Source: an uncultured Lachnospiraceae bacterium
GTDB lineage: Bacteria; Bacillota; Clostridia; Lachnospirales; Lachnospiraceae
DNA length: 64,000 nucleotides
Direction: 5' to 3'
Assembly: GCA_910583615.1 (NCBI GenBank)
Contig: CAJTXP010000008.1
Span: forward strand, 66,069-130,068
Shown: piece after piece, positions 35,624-44,012 of the stretch
How positions within the stretch are numbered: position 1 is the stretch's first letter
Layout: each line of letters starts with the position of its first letter
Position numbers and translations under genes: made by a program
Notes under the pieces: generated by a model
Seen by the model: the letters and a program-made list of their open reading frames with translations, nothing else
Databases searched by the model: none
Told to the model about the DNA's origin: nothing

Positions 35624-36587
35624 ACAAAAACAGCCGAAACAGGGCAATCCGGTCCATGAACCGGATCAGCACAGCTGTAATCAGACCCATAACCACAAAT
35701 GCCGCCGCGCTGTACAGCAGTCCCTCTGCACTCCAGAAGATGAAAACATTCCTGTCCGGATTCAGTATGGCCGCAAAGTGATAATGCAGTACATAGATCT
35801 CCAGCGTATGATGTCCCAGCCGCGCCAGTTCTGATTTAATACGATTCGCTTTCCAGTCCAGCACCAGCTGTACGACTGCCAGACAGCCCAGAAACGAAGC
35901 AACGGTCTGAATACCCAGCATCCGGATCCCCGTCACCGTCACCAGATCGAGAAATACTGCCATCCCAAGGAATACAATTCCGCCCGCATATGCGATCCGC
36001 CGCCTGACGGATGGCGGTATCCGTTTCTGAAGAACTTCCGGATGCAGGCCGCAGAAGTAAGCGCTCACATAATACGGCAGATAGATGATCAGAAGCGATG
36101 GACTTAGAAAAGATACTCCTGCCAGGTAGGCGACAAGGATCACGCCGCACCCTGAAAGAATCACGCTCCACAGTCCCCACTCGCTTTTTACCTTTGCCTG
36201 CACAAGCTGCGCCGTGTATACGATCCACGTAAACAGAAATAATGTCATCAGAAACCAGAGCCCGTAATCCAGCTGAAACAGCGCCGTCTTCCATGCTCCG
36301 GGCACATCCGTAATGTGCTGTATCGTAAGCCAGGAGAAAAACGGAAGCAGATAGGAAACTGCACGTCTGCACATCCGCTGCCTGTACTGCCGAATCGTCT
36401 CCACCTTCGTGCCCGAACCCGCCAGATATCCGCTGATCAGGAAGAAAAGCGGCATCTGCAGGGATTTGATCACGTCATACACATACGGATCCGTCATATG
36501 ATTATGCACCTGCACGTGACCGAACATGACCAGAAGGATCGCAATTCCCTTCAGACAGTCCAGAGATTCGTTTCGCTCTTTTATCAA
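35610..36587 (-). CDS. Acyltransferase 3 family membrane protein
   Basis: 325 residues with about ten hydrophobic segments. Starts LDCLKGIAILLVMFGHV (residues 9-25) with the conserved His, then MPLFFLISGYLAGSG, the acyltransferase 3 signature. Such proteins O-acylate surface sugars or lipids. Best start is TTG at 36587, with GGAGG seven bases upstream. It ends 32 bases before pyrF. A possible role is modification of the envelope polymer made by nearby enzymes, which is inference. Confidence 0.85.
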   Translation of the reverse strand: MIKERNESLDCLKGIAILLVMFGHVQVHNHMTDPYVYDVIKSLQMPLFFLISGYLAGSGTKVETIRQYRQRMCRRAVSYLLPFFSWLTIQHITDVPGAWKTALFQLDYGLWFLMTLFLFTWIVYTAQLVQAKVKSEWGLWSVILSGCGVILVAYLAGVSFLSPSLLIIYLPYYVSAYFCGLHPEVLQKRIPPSVRRRIAYAGGIVFLGMAVFLDLVTVTGIRMLGIQTVASFLGCLAVVQLVLDWKANRIKSELARLGHHTLEIYVLHYHFAAILNPDRNVFIFWSAEGLLYSAAAFVVMGLITAVLIRFMDRIALFRLFLFGKR

Positions 36588-36706
36588 AATACTGCCTCCA
36601 CAACGAATGATTAGCCGTCTTCAAATATCAGTTATATATTTTAACACAGGATCTGGCCGTAAACAAGGCATATCCTCCTGCACTTTCGGACTCCCTGGGA
36701 ATCAGA

Positions 36707-36738
36707 GTTGCGTTCATGGGGTGGGCTGCGGTCTGCCT
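36707..36738. repeat. Left-end fragment of the GTTRC-type palindromic element
   Basis: GTTGCGTTCATGGGGTGGG followed by GCGGTCTGCC matches the left half of the full copies. No right end is seen in the next 150 bases. Confidence 0.55.
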
Positions 36739-36888
36739 GTAGATGCCATACCAGAAAGAGAGTTCCTGATATACGCTTTTCTCTCCGGAACCGAAAATAT
36801 CCAGCCGTTTGAATTCATTATATCAGACATTCCTCCTGTTTCCAAGATGTATTCCTCCTGTCTCAGAGTTCCCTGCGGAGCACAGCTC

Positions 36889-37015
36889 GTTACTGTTCAC
36901 GGAGTGAGTGGTCTGCGTCCTGGGCCTGTGTACTCTGCAGCGCTGTCCGATACACTCCATACGAGCGCAGAACACACAGGCCCAGGGCGCAGGCCGCCAC
37001 CCACCCCGTGAATTT
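36889..37015. repeat. GTTRC-type palindromic element, largest copy
   Basis: The left end is GTTACTGTTCACGGAG and the right end CCCCGTGAATTTTTC, with the terminal bases decayed. A long inner stem pairs GTGGTCTGCGTCCTGGGCC (36909-36927) with GGCCCAGGGCGCAGGCCGCC (about 36979-36998). The interior GAGCGCAGAACACACAGGCC is nearly identical to that at 23700. It occupies much of the 520-base gap between the acyltransferase and the TagB/F-like gene; besides the repeats and the promoter I see nothing else there. Confidence 0.8.
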
Positions 37016-37038
37016 TTCAAATTTTTCCCTGCTTTTTA

Positions 37039-37068
37039 TTGACTTATTATGTCATGTTCAGGTATGTT
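37039..37068 (+). promoter_or_regulatory. Promoter of the TagB/F-like gene
   Basis: TTGACT, 18 bases, TATGTT, 43 bases before the start codon. The -35 box is good, the -10 only fair. Confidence 0.5.
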
Positions 37069-37111
37069 ATATCAGGTATTGATATGATTCAGAAATCGGA
37101 GGATTTTTACA

Positions 37112-38302
37112 ATGATGGAAAAACTGCGTCGATCCCCTTTATACCCCCTGCTGGCCAGACTGTATCCCGCACTTCACGGCGCACTGATCTGGTGGACCTG
37201 GCAGTTCTGTTTCCTGCTGCCTGTTAAAAGACAGAAGATCATCTTCAGTAATTTCAACGGCGGCGGATTCGGAGACAATCCCCGGTACATTGCAGAAGAA
37301 TGTATCCGCCGCAGGATCCCCCACCGGCTCTACTGGGTCTGTGAAAAGCCCGGATGCGCTTTTCCTCCTGAGCTTATCATCATCCGGCCGAATACGGTAC
37401 GGTTTGTGTTTCACATGTCTACAGCGGGAATCTGGGTGGACAATACAAGAAAGCTGTATTATTTTAAGAAAAAAAAGAATCAGACCTACATCCACACGTG
37501 GCATGCAGGCCCCGGGATGAAGCGGATCGAGCGGGATGCGGGAACCGGACTGAGTCCAGAATACATCGCGTATGCAAAAAAAGATTCCGAAAACATCGAC
37601 CTTCTGCTGAGCAACTGCCGTTTTTGGGCCTGTCGTTTTCAAAAGTGCTTCTGGTATGACGGCCCGATCCTGAAAAAGGGACTTCCCAAAAATGACCTGT
37701 ATTTTCAGGATATCCCCGGCATGCGTCGGCTGATCCGGACATATTATCAGCTTCCGGAGGATGTAAAACTGGTACTCTATGTTCCCACCTGGAGAGAGAA
37801 CCGTAAACTCCATGTATACCATCTGGATTTCGATGGCTGCCTCAATGCCTTCGAAAAACGGTTCGGCGGCAGATGGGTCATGCTGGTACGTCTGCATCCC
37901 AACGTCAATGCGGAAGATTTTGATATTCGGTACACAGACCGGATCTTAAACGCCTCTCCCTACGACAATTCCCAGGAGCTTCTGGCAGCGGGAGATGCGG
38001 TCATTACCGACTATTCCTCCTGCGGTTTTGATTACATTCAACTGGACCGCCTGTCTTTTTTCTATGCCGAAGATTATGAAGAGATGAAAAAAGACAAGGG
38101 ATACTATCTGGAACTTGATGAACTGCCCGTCCCAAAGGCATTTTCCAACGAGGAGATGATCCGGAACATACTGGAGTATTCGGAGGATGCATGGAAGGAA
38201 AAACGGGACCGTTTTATGAAAATGATGGATTATTATGATGACGGACATGCGTCAGAAGCAGTGGTGGATTATATACTGGAGCGGTCTTTGCAAAACATAT
38301 GA
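37112..38302 (+). CDS. CDP-glycerol glycerophosphotransferase family protein (TagB/TagF-like)
   Basis: 396 residues, the length of single-domain TagB/F enzymes. Motifs: TYIHTWHAGPGMKRI (about 128-142, with the catalytic His equivalent), GLPKNDLY, VLYVPTWRENR, RLHPNV, ITDYSSCGFDYI (about 308-319) with the conserved Ser/Asp. It would add glycerol- or ribitol-phosphate units to a membrane-linked acceptor at the inner face of the membrane. GGAGG lies nine bases before the ATG. CDP-glycerol could come from the tagD-like gene at 35-427. Transcribed alone with its own promoter and hairpin terminator. Confidence 0.88.
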   Translation: MMEKLRRSPLYPLLARLYPALHGALIWWTWQFCFLLPVKRQKIIFSNFNGGGFGDNPRYIAEECIRRRIPHRLYWVCEKPGCAFPPELIIIRPNTVRFVFHMSTAGIWVDNTRKLYYFKKKKNQTYIHTWHAGPGMKRIERDAGTGLSPEYIAYAKKDSENIDLLLSNCRFWACRFQKCFWYDGPILKKGLPKNDLYFQDIPGMRRLIRTYYQLPEDVKLVLYVPTWRENRKLHVYHLDFDGCLNAFEKRFGGRWVMLVRLHPNVNAEDFDIRYTDRILNASPYDNSQELLAAGDAVITDYSSCGFDYIQLDRLSFFYAEDYEEMKKDKGYYLELDELPVPKAFSNEEMIRNILEYSEDAWKEKRDRFMKMMDYYDDGHASEAVVDYILERSLQNI

Positions 38303-38346
38303 TAATGCCCCCATCACAGCAGTGAAGAAAGTCAGCACTTCTTAAA

Positions 38347-38390
38347 TAATAAGGCGTTTGCCCCTGTTTAGCAGAGGTAAGCGCCTTATT
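38347..38390. terminator. Hairpin after the TagB/F-like gene
   Basis: Arms AATAAGGCG (38347-38355) and CGCCTTATT (38382-38390) enclose a smaller CCCCTG/CAGAGG helix. The stem is strong but no long T run follows on either strand. It sits between convergent genes. Confidence 0.55.
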
Positions 38391-38411
38391 GACTGGATCA
38401 TGTGAAACCTT

Positions 38412-39347
38412 TTAAATTCTGTCACTGTAAGGTAAGGATTTTATATATTTTTCCATGTATATAAAATCCGGCGCCCCATCTGCCCGGCTCGGCAGCCTTA
38501 TTACTGTTTCCTTCATTTTCTCCATGGTCCATTTCCTTCCATATCCAAAACGATATTTATTTGCTTTTATCACAGTTATGAGAAACATCGCAATATACTT
38601 GTTCATTTTCCAGAAATCTTTTGCATATAAAACATTCACATCATCAGATGCCCAAAATGGCATTGATTGATAAAAAGCCTCTCCAACGCTTCCGTTATAA
38701 TTAATTGTGATACAATTCGGTTCCCAATAAAAATCCGTTTCAATTTTTTCACGTACGCCGTTATTCTCGCTGATCGCCCCTAAATAATTTATACTTCCTG
38801 GAATCATATCAGCCTTTGTTAATCGTTTCCCTTTTGCAAATCGGAACAGAAAATCCATTTTATAACTGCTCCAACTTGTAACATTGGCTTTATCAAATTT
38901 CGTAATATGGGTTGAAACTGGTTTTATCTTAATTGTTTCAACCCAGATCGGCACTGTATCCGGCAGTATTATATTTTTTAATGTTTTATTTGCCTGCCTT
39001 CCATAATTGAATCTATATGCATTAGCTTTTATTGCCATGCACCAATAAAGTTTTTCGTTCATGGACATTTCTCTTTTAGGTGTCAGGACGTACAGGTCAC
39101 GTCCACTATAATAAGGCCGTGTCTGTAAAAACGTTGATAAGACACTTCCGCCTGCCGCACAGCTTAACGTTCCCGCTGCCTGAGGCTCCAAACCCTCTAT
39201 TTTCGCAACTTTGGCCACTACGCCATTATTTATTGAAGTTCTGGCAACAAAATTAATTCCCTTCTCATCCTTCCAATCCATTTTTTCACAGCTGGACAAT
39301 TCAAGATTTACGCCATATTTTACATCAAACAGATCACTGACCTTCAT
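38412..39347 (-). CDS. DNA methylation specificity subunit (HsdS/BcgI S-like)
   Basis: 311 residues from the ATG at 39347 (MKVSDLFDVKYGVNLEL), which has GGTGA five bases upstream; GTG starts 9-12 bases earlier are possible. Two similar target-recognition halves: KVSDLFDVKYGVNLEL with NFVARTSINNGVVAKV, and KMDFLFRFAKGKRLTKADM with NYLGAISENNGVREKI, each ended by a helical NEKLYWCMAIKANAYRFNYGRQ / NKYIAMFLITVIKANKYRFGYGR segment. This is the layout of S subunits that choose the DNA site. Overlaps the methyltransferase gene by 14 bases. Sequence is AT-rich compared with neighbours. Confidence 0.85.
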   Translation of the reverse strand: MKVSDLFDVKYGVNLELSSCEKMDWKDEKGINFVARTSINNGVVAKVAKIEGLEPQAAGTLSCAAGGSVLSTFLQTRPYYSGRDLYVLTPKREMSMNEKLYWCMAIKANAYRFNYGRQANKTLKNIILPDTVPIWVETIKIKPVSTHITKFDKANVTSWSSYKMDFLFRFAKGKRLTKADMIPGSINYLGAISENNGVREKIETDFYWEPNCITINYNGSVGEAFYQSMPFWASDDVNVLYAKDFWKMNKYIAMFLITVIKANKYRFGYGRKWTMEKMKETVIRLPSRADGAPDFIYMEKYIKSLPYSDRI

Positions 39348-40959
39348 AAAATTCACCACTCTTTATCAAATATGCCAGATAATCATTCACCGTCTGCTGA
39401 AAATCATCCTGTGTCAATTTAGAATAATCTGTCTGCATATACGCTTCACACAGCCATTCATCATCATACCCAACACAGTGTCTTGCGGATAAGCCATCAA
39501 CAACATCTTTGTTCCTGTATAATTTCAGCCATTCTTTTTCAATGCTTTCCCAATTTCCGAAAGCATCAATTCTTCCTAATTTTTTTCTTTTTACAAAGCC
39601 ATCATCCTTGCAGTAGCCAAAAAAGGTTTCCTGCATGCTGTCATGAGGGACGTGTGCCGTCCAGACCATGACGCATACATTCGTCCCTGTAGGATAGAAA
39701 ATATCATCAGGCATTGAAAATACAGCCTGCAATGTGTTTTTCTTCATCAGCCGCTCTCTGATATCTTTGAACTTTGTGCCGATTGCACAGCTCACCGGAA
39801 CAACAACAACTCCTGTCCCTCCCACTGTGAGAATATCCAACAAATGTTCAACAAATTCCAGTTCAGCAACGTCTTTCTGCGAATATGGCGGATTGATTAA
39901 TCCTATGTTTATATTTTTGCTTTTAAGTTCGTCCGTAATTTTTTTATTGAAACAATCACCTTTATAAATATTTGATTTACCGTCTTTACGTATAATCATA
40001 TTTGCAATGGCCAATGTATAAAGTCCGTCATCAAATTCAACGCCATATAATCCGTTTTGACGAATGTTTTCAATTTCAGCCGGATTTGCATTTCGAAACA
40101 TTTTGCTCATGGCAGTCACCAGAAAAGAACCGGAGCCGCAGCATATATCAACTACCCGGCTGTTCTTATTCACTCCGGCCAGATCGCACATAAACTCCGT
40201 CAAATGCTGAGGTGTCAGAACAATGCCCAACCCGCTGCCGTCACCGCCTGAATATTTAATAAATTCATGATAAAATACACCCAGAGCGTCAACCGTGCTG
40301 TCTGCATAATCCATCATTGGCTTGATTTTCATTTCCAGCTGTTCAATATACCAGGTAATAGACCTGGAATACCCTAATGGGATTTCCGCGAATTTCGTAT
40401 TATCCTGAAGAGTACTGAAAACCTGTTTTATATAACTTATCCTGTTACTCCTGATATCACTGTCTTTAAGAACATTTTCTATGGCGGTTTGAATATTCTG
40501 CATGATTAATTTATAGGATGTCAGGGAAGAATAACTTTTTGAGAAATCTTTATCATTCAGCGCAATCAATATTCCCGCAATAAATATCGGCTTATGTGAT
40601 TCCGTTACCTTGATCTCTCTCAGGGCATTATGCATATCAATAGCAGTGTTTCTAATCTCATCTAATGAATATGCTTTTTTCAGCCTGTTCCCCTTTATCA
40701 GTTCCACATAATTTTGGGGTTCCAAAATAATGTCTTTTGCTTTTTCCAGCACTACGTATTTATCTTTTCCCTTTCCGCCCTGCGAATAATCCTCCAGCTC
40801 ACACTCTTTTGGCTTTCCGCCTGCCCGTTTCAATATCTTTTCAATTTTATCCACACCGGAAACATCACCCTGCGGAAGGACACAGCCAAACGAGTTTTCA
40901 CCGAGCACACATTTCATTTCTCTTAACGTCAGGCTTTCCGTATACTGTTCAACTGCCAT
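39334..40959 (-). CDS. N6-adenine DNA methyltransferase subunit, possibly with a damaged N-terminal nuclease domain
   Basis: 541 residues from the ATG at 40959 (MAVEQYTESLTL; AAGGAG nine bases upstream). SAM motif VVDICCGSGSFLV and catalytic motif NPPYSQ mark an amino methyltransferase of the HsdM/BcgI type. It is AT-rich and paired with the specificity gene. Relatives I recall are about 680 residues with an N-terminal PD-(D/E)xK domain around PEFI...VIECKAD. Here the first 90 residues keep only a hint (GGKPKE, then YVVLEKAKD), and the rest of that domain seems deleted. No other nuclease is nearby, so it may only methylate. The truncation is inferred from memory of the family. Confidence 0.85.
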   Translation of the reverse strand: MAVEQYTESLTLREMKCVLGENSFGCVLPQGDVSGVDKIEKILKRAGGKPKECELEDYSQGGKGKDKYVVLEKAKDIILEPQNYVELIKGNRLKKAYSLDEIRNTAIDMHNALREIKVTESHKPIFIAGILIALNDKDFSKSYSSLTSYKLIMQNIQTAIENVLKDSDIRSNRISYIKQVFSTLQDNTKFAEIPLGYSRSITWYIEQLEMKIKPMMDYADSTVDALGVFYHEFIKYSGGDGSGLGIVLTPQHLTEFMCDLAGVNKNSRVVDICCGSGSFLVTAMSKMFRNANPAEIENIRQNGLYGVEFDDGLYTLAIANMIIRKDGKSNIYKGDCFNKKITDELKSKNINIGLINPPYSQKDVAELEFVEHLLDILTVGGTGVVVVPVSCAIGTKFKDIRERLMKKNTLQAVFSMPDDIFYPTGTNVCVMVWTAHVPHDSMQETFFGYCKDDGFVKRKKLGRIDAFGNWESIEKEWLKLYRNKDVVDGLSARHCVGYDDEWLCEAYMQTDYSKLTQDDFQQTVNDYLAYLIKSGEFYEGQ

Positions 40960-41145
40960 CTCCCGCATCTCCTTTTTGTATGATTTTCCGCTGTTGATCA
41001 GATTTTCTGCTTACAATCTGCTCCACTTACATGAGCAGGCAATGCAATATGCTTCAATTCCTGTTACTTATGTTTTTATTATAGCATAAGCGGCTGTAGA
41101 TATCAATGCAGAGCCGAACATATATTCTATTATTCGACCGAAAAA

Positions 41146-41184
41146 GTTACTATTCGCAGATGGGTGGTGATCTGCACCCATCTG
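41146..41184. repeat. Left-end fragment of the GTTAC-type element with hairpin
   Basis: GTTACTATTCGCAGATGGG is followed by a perfect hairpin with arms CAGATGGGT and ACCCATCTG. It precedes the complete 75-bp copy by 28 bases. The gap from 40960 to 41401 holds these two repeats and the BlaI promoter; I see no gene in it. Confidence 0.6.
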
Positions 41185-41211
41185 GAATATATCAAACGGC
41201 GAAGCCGTATA

Positions 41212-41286
41212 GTTACTTTTCACACCCACGCCGTCCGGACGCCCGCCGGGAGCAGGCTGAACACTGGTTGACGTGTGAAAAGTAAC
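41212..41286. repeat. GTTAC-type palindromic element, 75-bp uninterrupted copy
   Basis: The ends GTTACTTTTCACAC (41212-41225) and GTGTGAAAAGTAAC (41273-41286) are perfect inverted repeats. The first 39 bases equal those of the element at 6552, but here the 170-bp inner block is absent and AGGCTGAACAC follows directly. This is the empty-site form of that nested copy. Confidence 0.9.
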
Positions 41287-41324
41287 GCCGTATATCCAAC
41301 AACCAGAAAAAACACAAAAAAGTA

Positions 41325-41370
41325 TTGCATAATCGACACAGAAGTGATATTATAACTACATCGTTAGTTG
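41325..41370 (+). promoter_or_regulatory. Promoter of the BlaI/BlaR1-like genes with candidate operator
   Basis: TTGCAT at 41325-41330, 17 bases, TATTAT at 41348-41353, about 48 bases before the start codon. Just after the -10 box lies the dyad AACTACATCGTTAGTT (arms AACTA/TAGTT), which is placed where a repressor of the BlaI type would block transcription. The operator is a guess based on position and symmetry. Confidence 0.55.
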
Positions 41371-41401
41371 CACTATATATAGTCGAAAATGAGGGAAAGA
41401 G

Positions 41402-41776
41402 ATGCAGGAATGGTTAACAGACAGCGAGCTTCTTCTTATGAAGATGATCTGGAAGAGCAAAGACCCCCTGACGGTACAGGAAGTCATGGCCCTGACAAAC
41501 ACACGGTATGACAAAAAATGGAAGGTGCAGACTGTCTCCACGTTTTTAAGCAGAATGGTGAAAAAAGGGTATCTGTCCATGGAAAGAAAAGGACGGACGT
41601 TCTGTTATTATCCGCTGGTTACCGAGGAGTCCTATTGCAAAAGAGAGCTGGACCGGCAGATTGATTTGTGGGGAGACGGCGAACTGGATGGTCTGATTGC
41701 GTCCTTTACCCGAACCACAAAACTGACGGAAAACGAGAAAGAAAAAATAAGGAGGCTTCTGGATGCAATGGATTAG
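41402..41776 (+). CDS. BlaI/MecI/CopY family repressor
   Basis: 124 residues, full BlaI length. The winged helix is plain: LTDSELLLMKMIWKSKDPLTVQEVMAL and KVQTVSTFLSRMVKKGYL with the wing ERKGRTFCYYPLV. The C-terminal dimer part has EKEKIRRLLDAMD. In known systems BlaI represses its own operon and is cut after the membrane sensor BlaR1 detects its ligand. The start has GAGGG upstream; its end overlaps the M56 gene by 14 bases. No beta-lactamase or PBP2a gene is present, so the regulated function is presumably the downstream cluster. Confidence 0.93.
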   Translation: MQEWLTDSELLLMKMIWKSKDPLTVQEVMALTNTRYDKKWKVQTVSTFLSRMVKKGYLSMERKGRTFCYYPLVTEESYCKRELDRQIDLWGDGELDGLIASFTRTTKLTENEKEKIRRLLDAMD

Positions 41777-43142
41777 ACTGTTTTTATCCTGCCTGCTGTT
41801 CGAAAGCATTGCGGGAAGTCTGGCCTATGCGGTGATCTGCTGCCGGAAAAGATTCTGGAGGGAAGAAAACTATTTTCTGGCGCTGGCCGTTCGAAAGACA
41901 GCACTTCTCATGTATGTGATTCCGGTTACCTTTGCGTATGCATATTTCTCCAGAGTAAGCTGGAACCACGGAAATATAATATATTCTGGAGATTTTGTTC
42001 TGGGAATGTGTCCGGGAATGTATCCGGTTTTTGGAATACTGGGCATTCTGTGGATCGGCGGTCTGACAGCGGCTATAAGCAGAAACCGCCAAAGAAGCGC
42101 GGCAGTTTCCATGCTGCTGAAAGAAAACCGAGACGTACGCCGCAGAGACTGCCGGAAGATTTTTCTGGAATATCAGAAGCGTTTTCCCAAGGCAGGACTT
42201 TCCTTTTATCAGAACCATTCCCTCTGTTCACCGGTCTCTGTCCGCAGGGGAAAAAGGAACATGATTCTTCTTCCTGACAGAGCCTATACAGAAAAGGAGC
42301 TGCGAATCCTTCTGGAGCATGAAGCAAACCACATCATGGCAAAAGACCTGCTCTGGCGGATGTTCGGCATTGTGATTCTGTGCATACACTGGTTCAATCC
42401 GGTCGTGCGCCGGCAGTTTCAGGACATGATCCTCTATCAGGAGATCGCGTGCGATCTGCGCTCTTCCATGGACAGGCCCTGGTATACGAAAAAAGAGTAC
42501 TCCATGCTGCTGGCCGCTCAAACAACCGCGGATCTGTACCCGCCTCCGATCAGCGCCTTTGCAGAACAGGAAAAAGAAATCATAAGGAGAATAGAAATCA
42601 TGGCAAAAGTAAAGAAATTCGAACCTTTGAAAAAGAAAACGTTAACCGCAGGATGTATCTGCCTCCTTGGCATCTCTCTGGTTCCGTCTCTGGCCTTCGC
42701 ATCGACAGCTGCAGAGTTGCAGGAAGCATGGATGAATGCGGAAGCGGTACAGATAGAAGAGGAACCTCAGGACTGGAGAGACGAGTCTGTCGAAGAACAC
42801 GGAACAGCCGACGACAGAGTAAGAGAGATTTCCGCTGCAGAAGAAAGAGTTTCTAGATCGATATCTACCTTTGAGAAAACAGTCAATGGAAAGACCAGAA
42901 TGATTTTTAAAACGGTCTCCAGATCGAAAGGAGATACCATTACACTAAGCTCACAATGTAAAGATGAGAGTATCACTTATCGAATCGGAATTAAAAATAC
43001 TGACACTGGTACACTTACATGGGTCGAAGGTCAGGGTTCCATGAATCATACCTTTACGATAAAAACAGGCGGTTCTTATTCCATCTATGTGGAAAACCGC
43101 AGTAATCAGTCCGTGTATATTGAAGCAAGCGCAGTTTATTGA
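41763..43142 (+). CDS. BlaR1-like M56 membrane metallopeptidase with novel extracellular domain
   Basis: 459 residues. Membrane segments at about 8-26, 40-58, 92-110 and 298-316; zinc site HEANH at 186-190 in LLEHEANHIMAKD, the M56 signature, followed by RRQFQDMILYQEIACD with the third ligand Glu. The C-terminal extracellular region (about 320-459) is not a penicillin-binding domain but an acidic linker (EEEPQDW...EEHGT) and a beta-rich end (ITLSSQCKDESITYRIGIK, SYSIYVENRSNQSVYIEA), so it likely senses something else. It would cleave the BlaI-like repressor on signal. Overlaps the repressor gene. Confidence 0.88.
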   Translation: MQWIRLFLSCLLFESIAGSLAYAVICCRKRFWREENYFLALAVRKTALLMYVIPVTFAYAYFSRVSWNHGNIIYSGDFVLGMCPGMYPVFGILGILWIGGLTAAISRNRQRSAAVSMLLKENRDVRRRDCRKIFLEYQKRFPKAGLSFYQNHSLCSPVSVRRGKRNMILLPDRAYTEKELRILLEHEANHIMAKDLLWRMFGIVILCIHWFNPVVRRQFQDMILYQEIACDLRSSMDRPWYTKKEYSMLLAAQTTADLYPPPISAFAEQEKEIIRRIEIMAKVKKFEPLKKKTLTAGCICLLGISLVPSLAFASTAAELQEAWMNAEAVQIEEEPQDWRDESVEEHGTADDRVREISAAEERVSRSISTFEKTVNGKTRMIFKTVSRSKGDTITLSSQCKDESITYRIGIKNTDTGTLTWVEGQGSMNHTFTIKTGGSYSIYVENRSNQSVYIEASAVY

Positions 43143-43270
43143 ACACCACTGCCAAGGAAGGGGATACTCCCCTTTCTCTTACCTTTAACGCAACTACGTA
43201 TGTAGGTGTAATTAAAAACAGTCTCTGCCAACAATATACAAAAATGCATAAAATATATCTTTACCTTTAG

Positions 43271-43290
43271 AAAAACGATAGCGTTTTTTT
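43271..43290 (+). terminator. Small terminator after the BlaR1-like gene
   Basis: AAAAACG, loop ATAG, CGTTTTTTT: a seven-pair stem ending in a T run. The AT-rich stem is weak but well placed, 129 bases after the stop. Confidence 0.55.
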
Positions 43291-43316
43291 AAGAGCAAAG
43301 TATATTTTTCATAAAA

Positions 43317-43339
43317 AGATCAGGGTGTACAACTGATCT
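43317..43339. promoter_or_regulatory. Inverted repeat before the secreted-protein gene
   Basis: AGATCAG, nine bases, CTGATCT is a perfect 7+7 dyad. It lies in the 380-base gap between the BlaR1-like gene and the secreted protein gene, which also holds a terminator and a short open frame. It could be an operator or a second weak hairpin. Confidence 0.4.
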
Positions 43340-43369
43340 GAAAAACATGTAAACAAAAGAAGGTGATCA

Positions 43370-43429
43370 ATGAAGGAGAAAAGAATTTTACCTGCTGTCG
43401 AAAAATACATTCCAAGCTTGAGTATATGA
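43370..43429 (+). CDS. Possible 19-residue peptide
   Basis: ATG at 43370 with AGGTGATC just upstream opens MKEKRILPAVEKYIPSLSI and stops at TGA. It lies between the inverted repeat and the secreted-protein gene. A basic N-terminus and amphipathic middle fit a short peptide or leader, but a frame this short occurs by chance. Recorded because of its ribosome binding site and position. Confidence 0.3.
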   Translation: MKEKRILPAVEKYIPSLSI

Positions 43430-43524
43430 TCGATCAGAAGCGCTTCTACTGACAGTTAAAACCATGATGAAACTCATAATGTACATTCTTCATTGAATGT
43501 CTTGATTTTGAAAGGAAGAATTAA

Positions 43525-43941
43525 ATGAAAAGAAAAACAACTAAAAAAATGATCTCTTATATTTTTGCAGTAACGCTTTTATTTGCAGGCAGTATGACAA
43601 GTCTGGCAAAATCTGCAGATGTAGCGCTCCCTGCAAACATGGCGTGGACTTCAGATTCGGATCATACAGATTCACGTTCGGGCCAGTATTCAACTGTATA
43701 TGCCAGATGCTACACTGTATATCCTGATTCTGGAACAGATACATTTCAGCAAATACGGTGCAGGGTAACCAACGGATATGGAAGCGTTATCAGCAGTGAA
43801 GTGACTTTGAAGGAAACCGCTTCATCAAATACAGCCATCACCATCAAAGAGGGCTACCTGTCTACAAGATTTGTAGGTTTCCAATTCCGAGGAAATACAA
43901 ACGCATCGGCAAATTCATCTGTTTATTATAACGGAAGATAA
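43525..43941 (+). CDS. Small secreted protein of the BlaI/BlaR1-ABC island
   Basis: 138 residues; no family recognised. A clear signal peptide (basic KRKTTKKM, hydrophobic ISYIFAVTLLFAGS, cleavage near SLAKSA) is followed by about 110 residues rich in Thr, Ser, Tyr and Asn that look all-beta, with two Cys (YARCYTVY and IRCRVT) that could form a disulfide. It ends SSVYYNGR. Size, secretion and place before an ABC transporter recall bacteriocins of the lactococcin 972 type, though I see no direct match. GAAAGGAAG lies six bases before the ATG. Could instead be a ligand or decoy of the BlaR1-like sensor. Confidence 0.7.
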   Translation: MKRKTTKKMISYIFAVTLLFAGSMTSLAKSADVALPANMAWTSDSDHTDSRSGQYSTVYARCYTVYPDSGTDTFQQIRCRVTNGYGSVISSEVTLKETASSNTAITIKEGYLSTRFVGFQFRGNTNASANSSVYYNGR

Positions 43942-44012
43942 ACAGAAAAAGCAAAGACTACCCGGGGTGGAAAATGGATATTTTCCGCTCCGGCCAGACA
44001 GAGGTTATACAT

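Noticed and set aside
41402..43142. Beta-lactam resistance locus
   Set aside because: The BlaI/BlaR1-like pair has no beta-lactamase or PBP2a partner and the sensor domain lacks penicillin-binding motifs.
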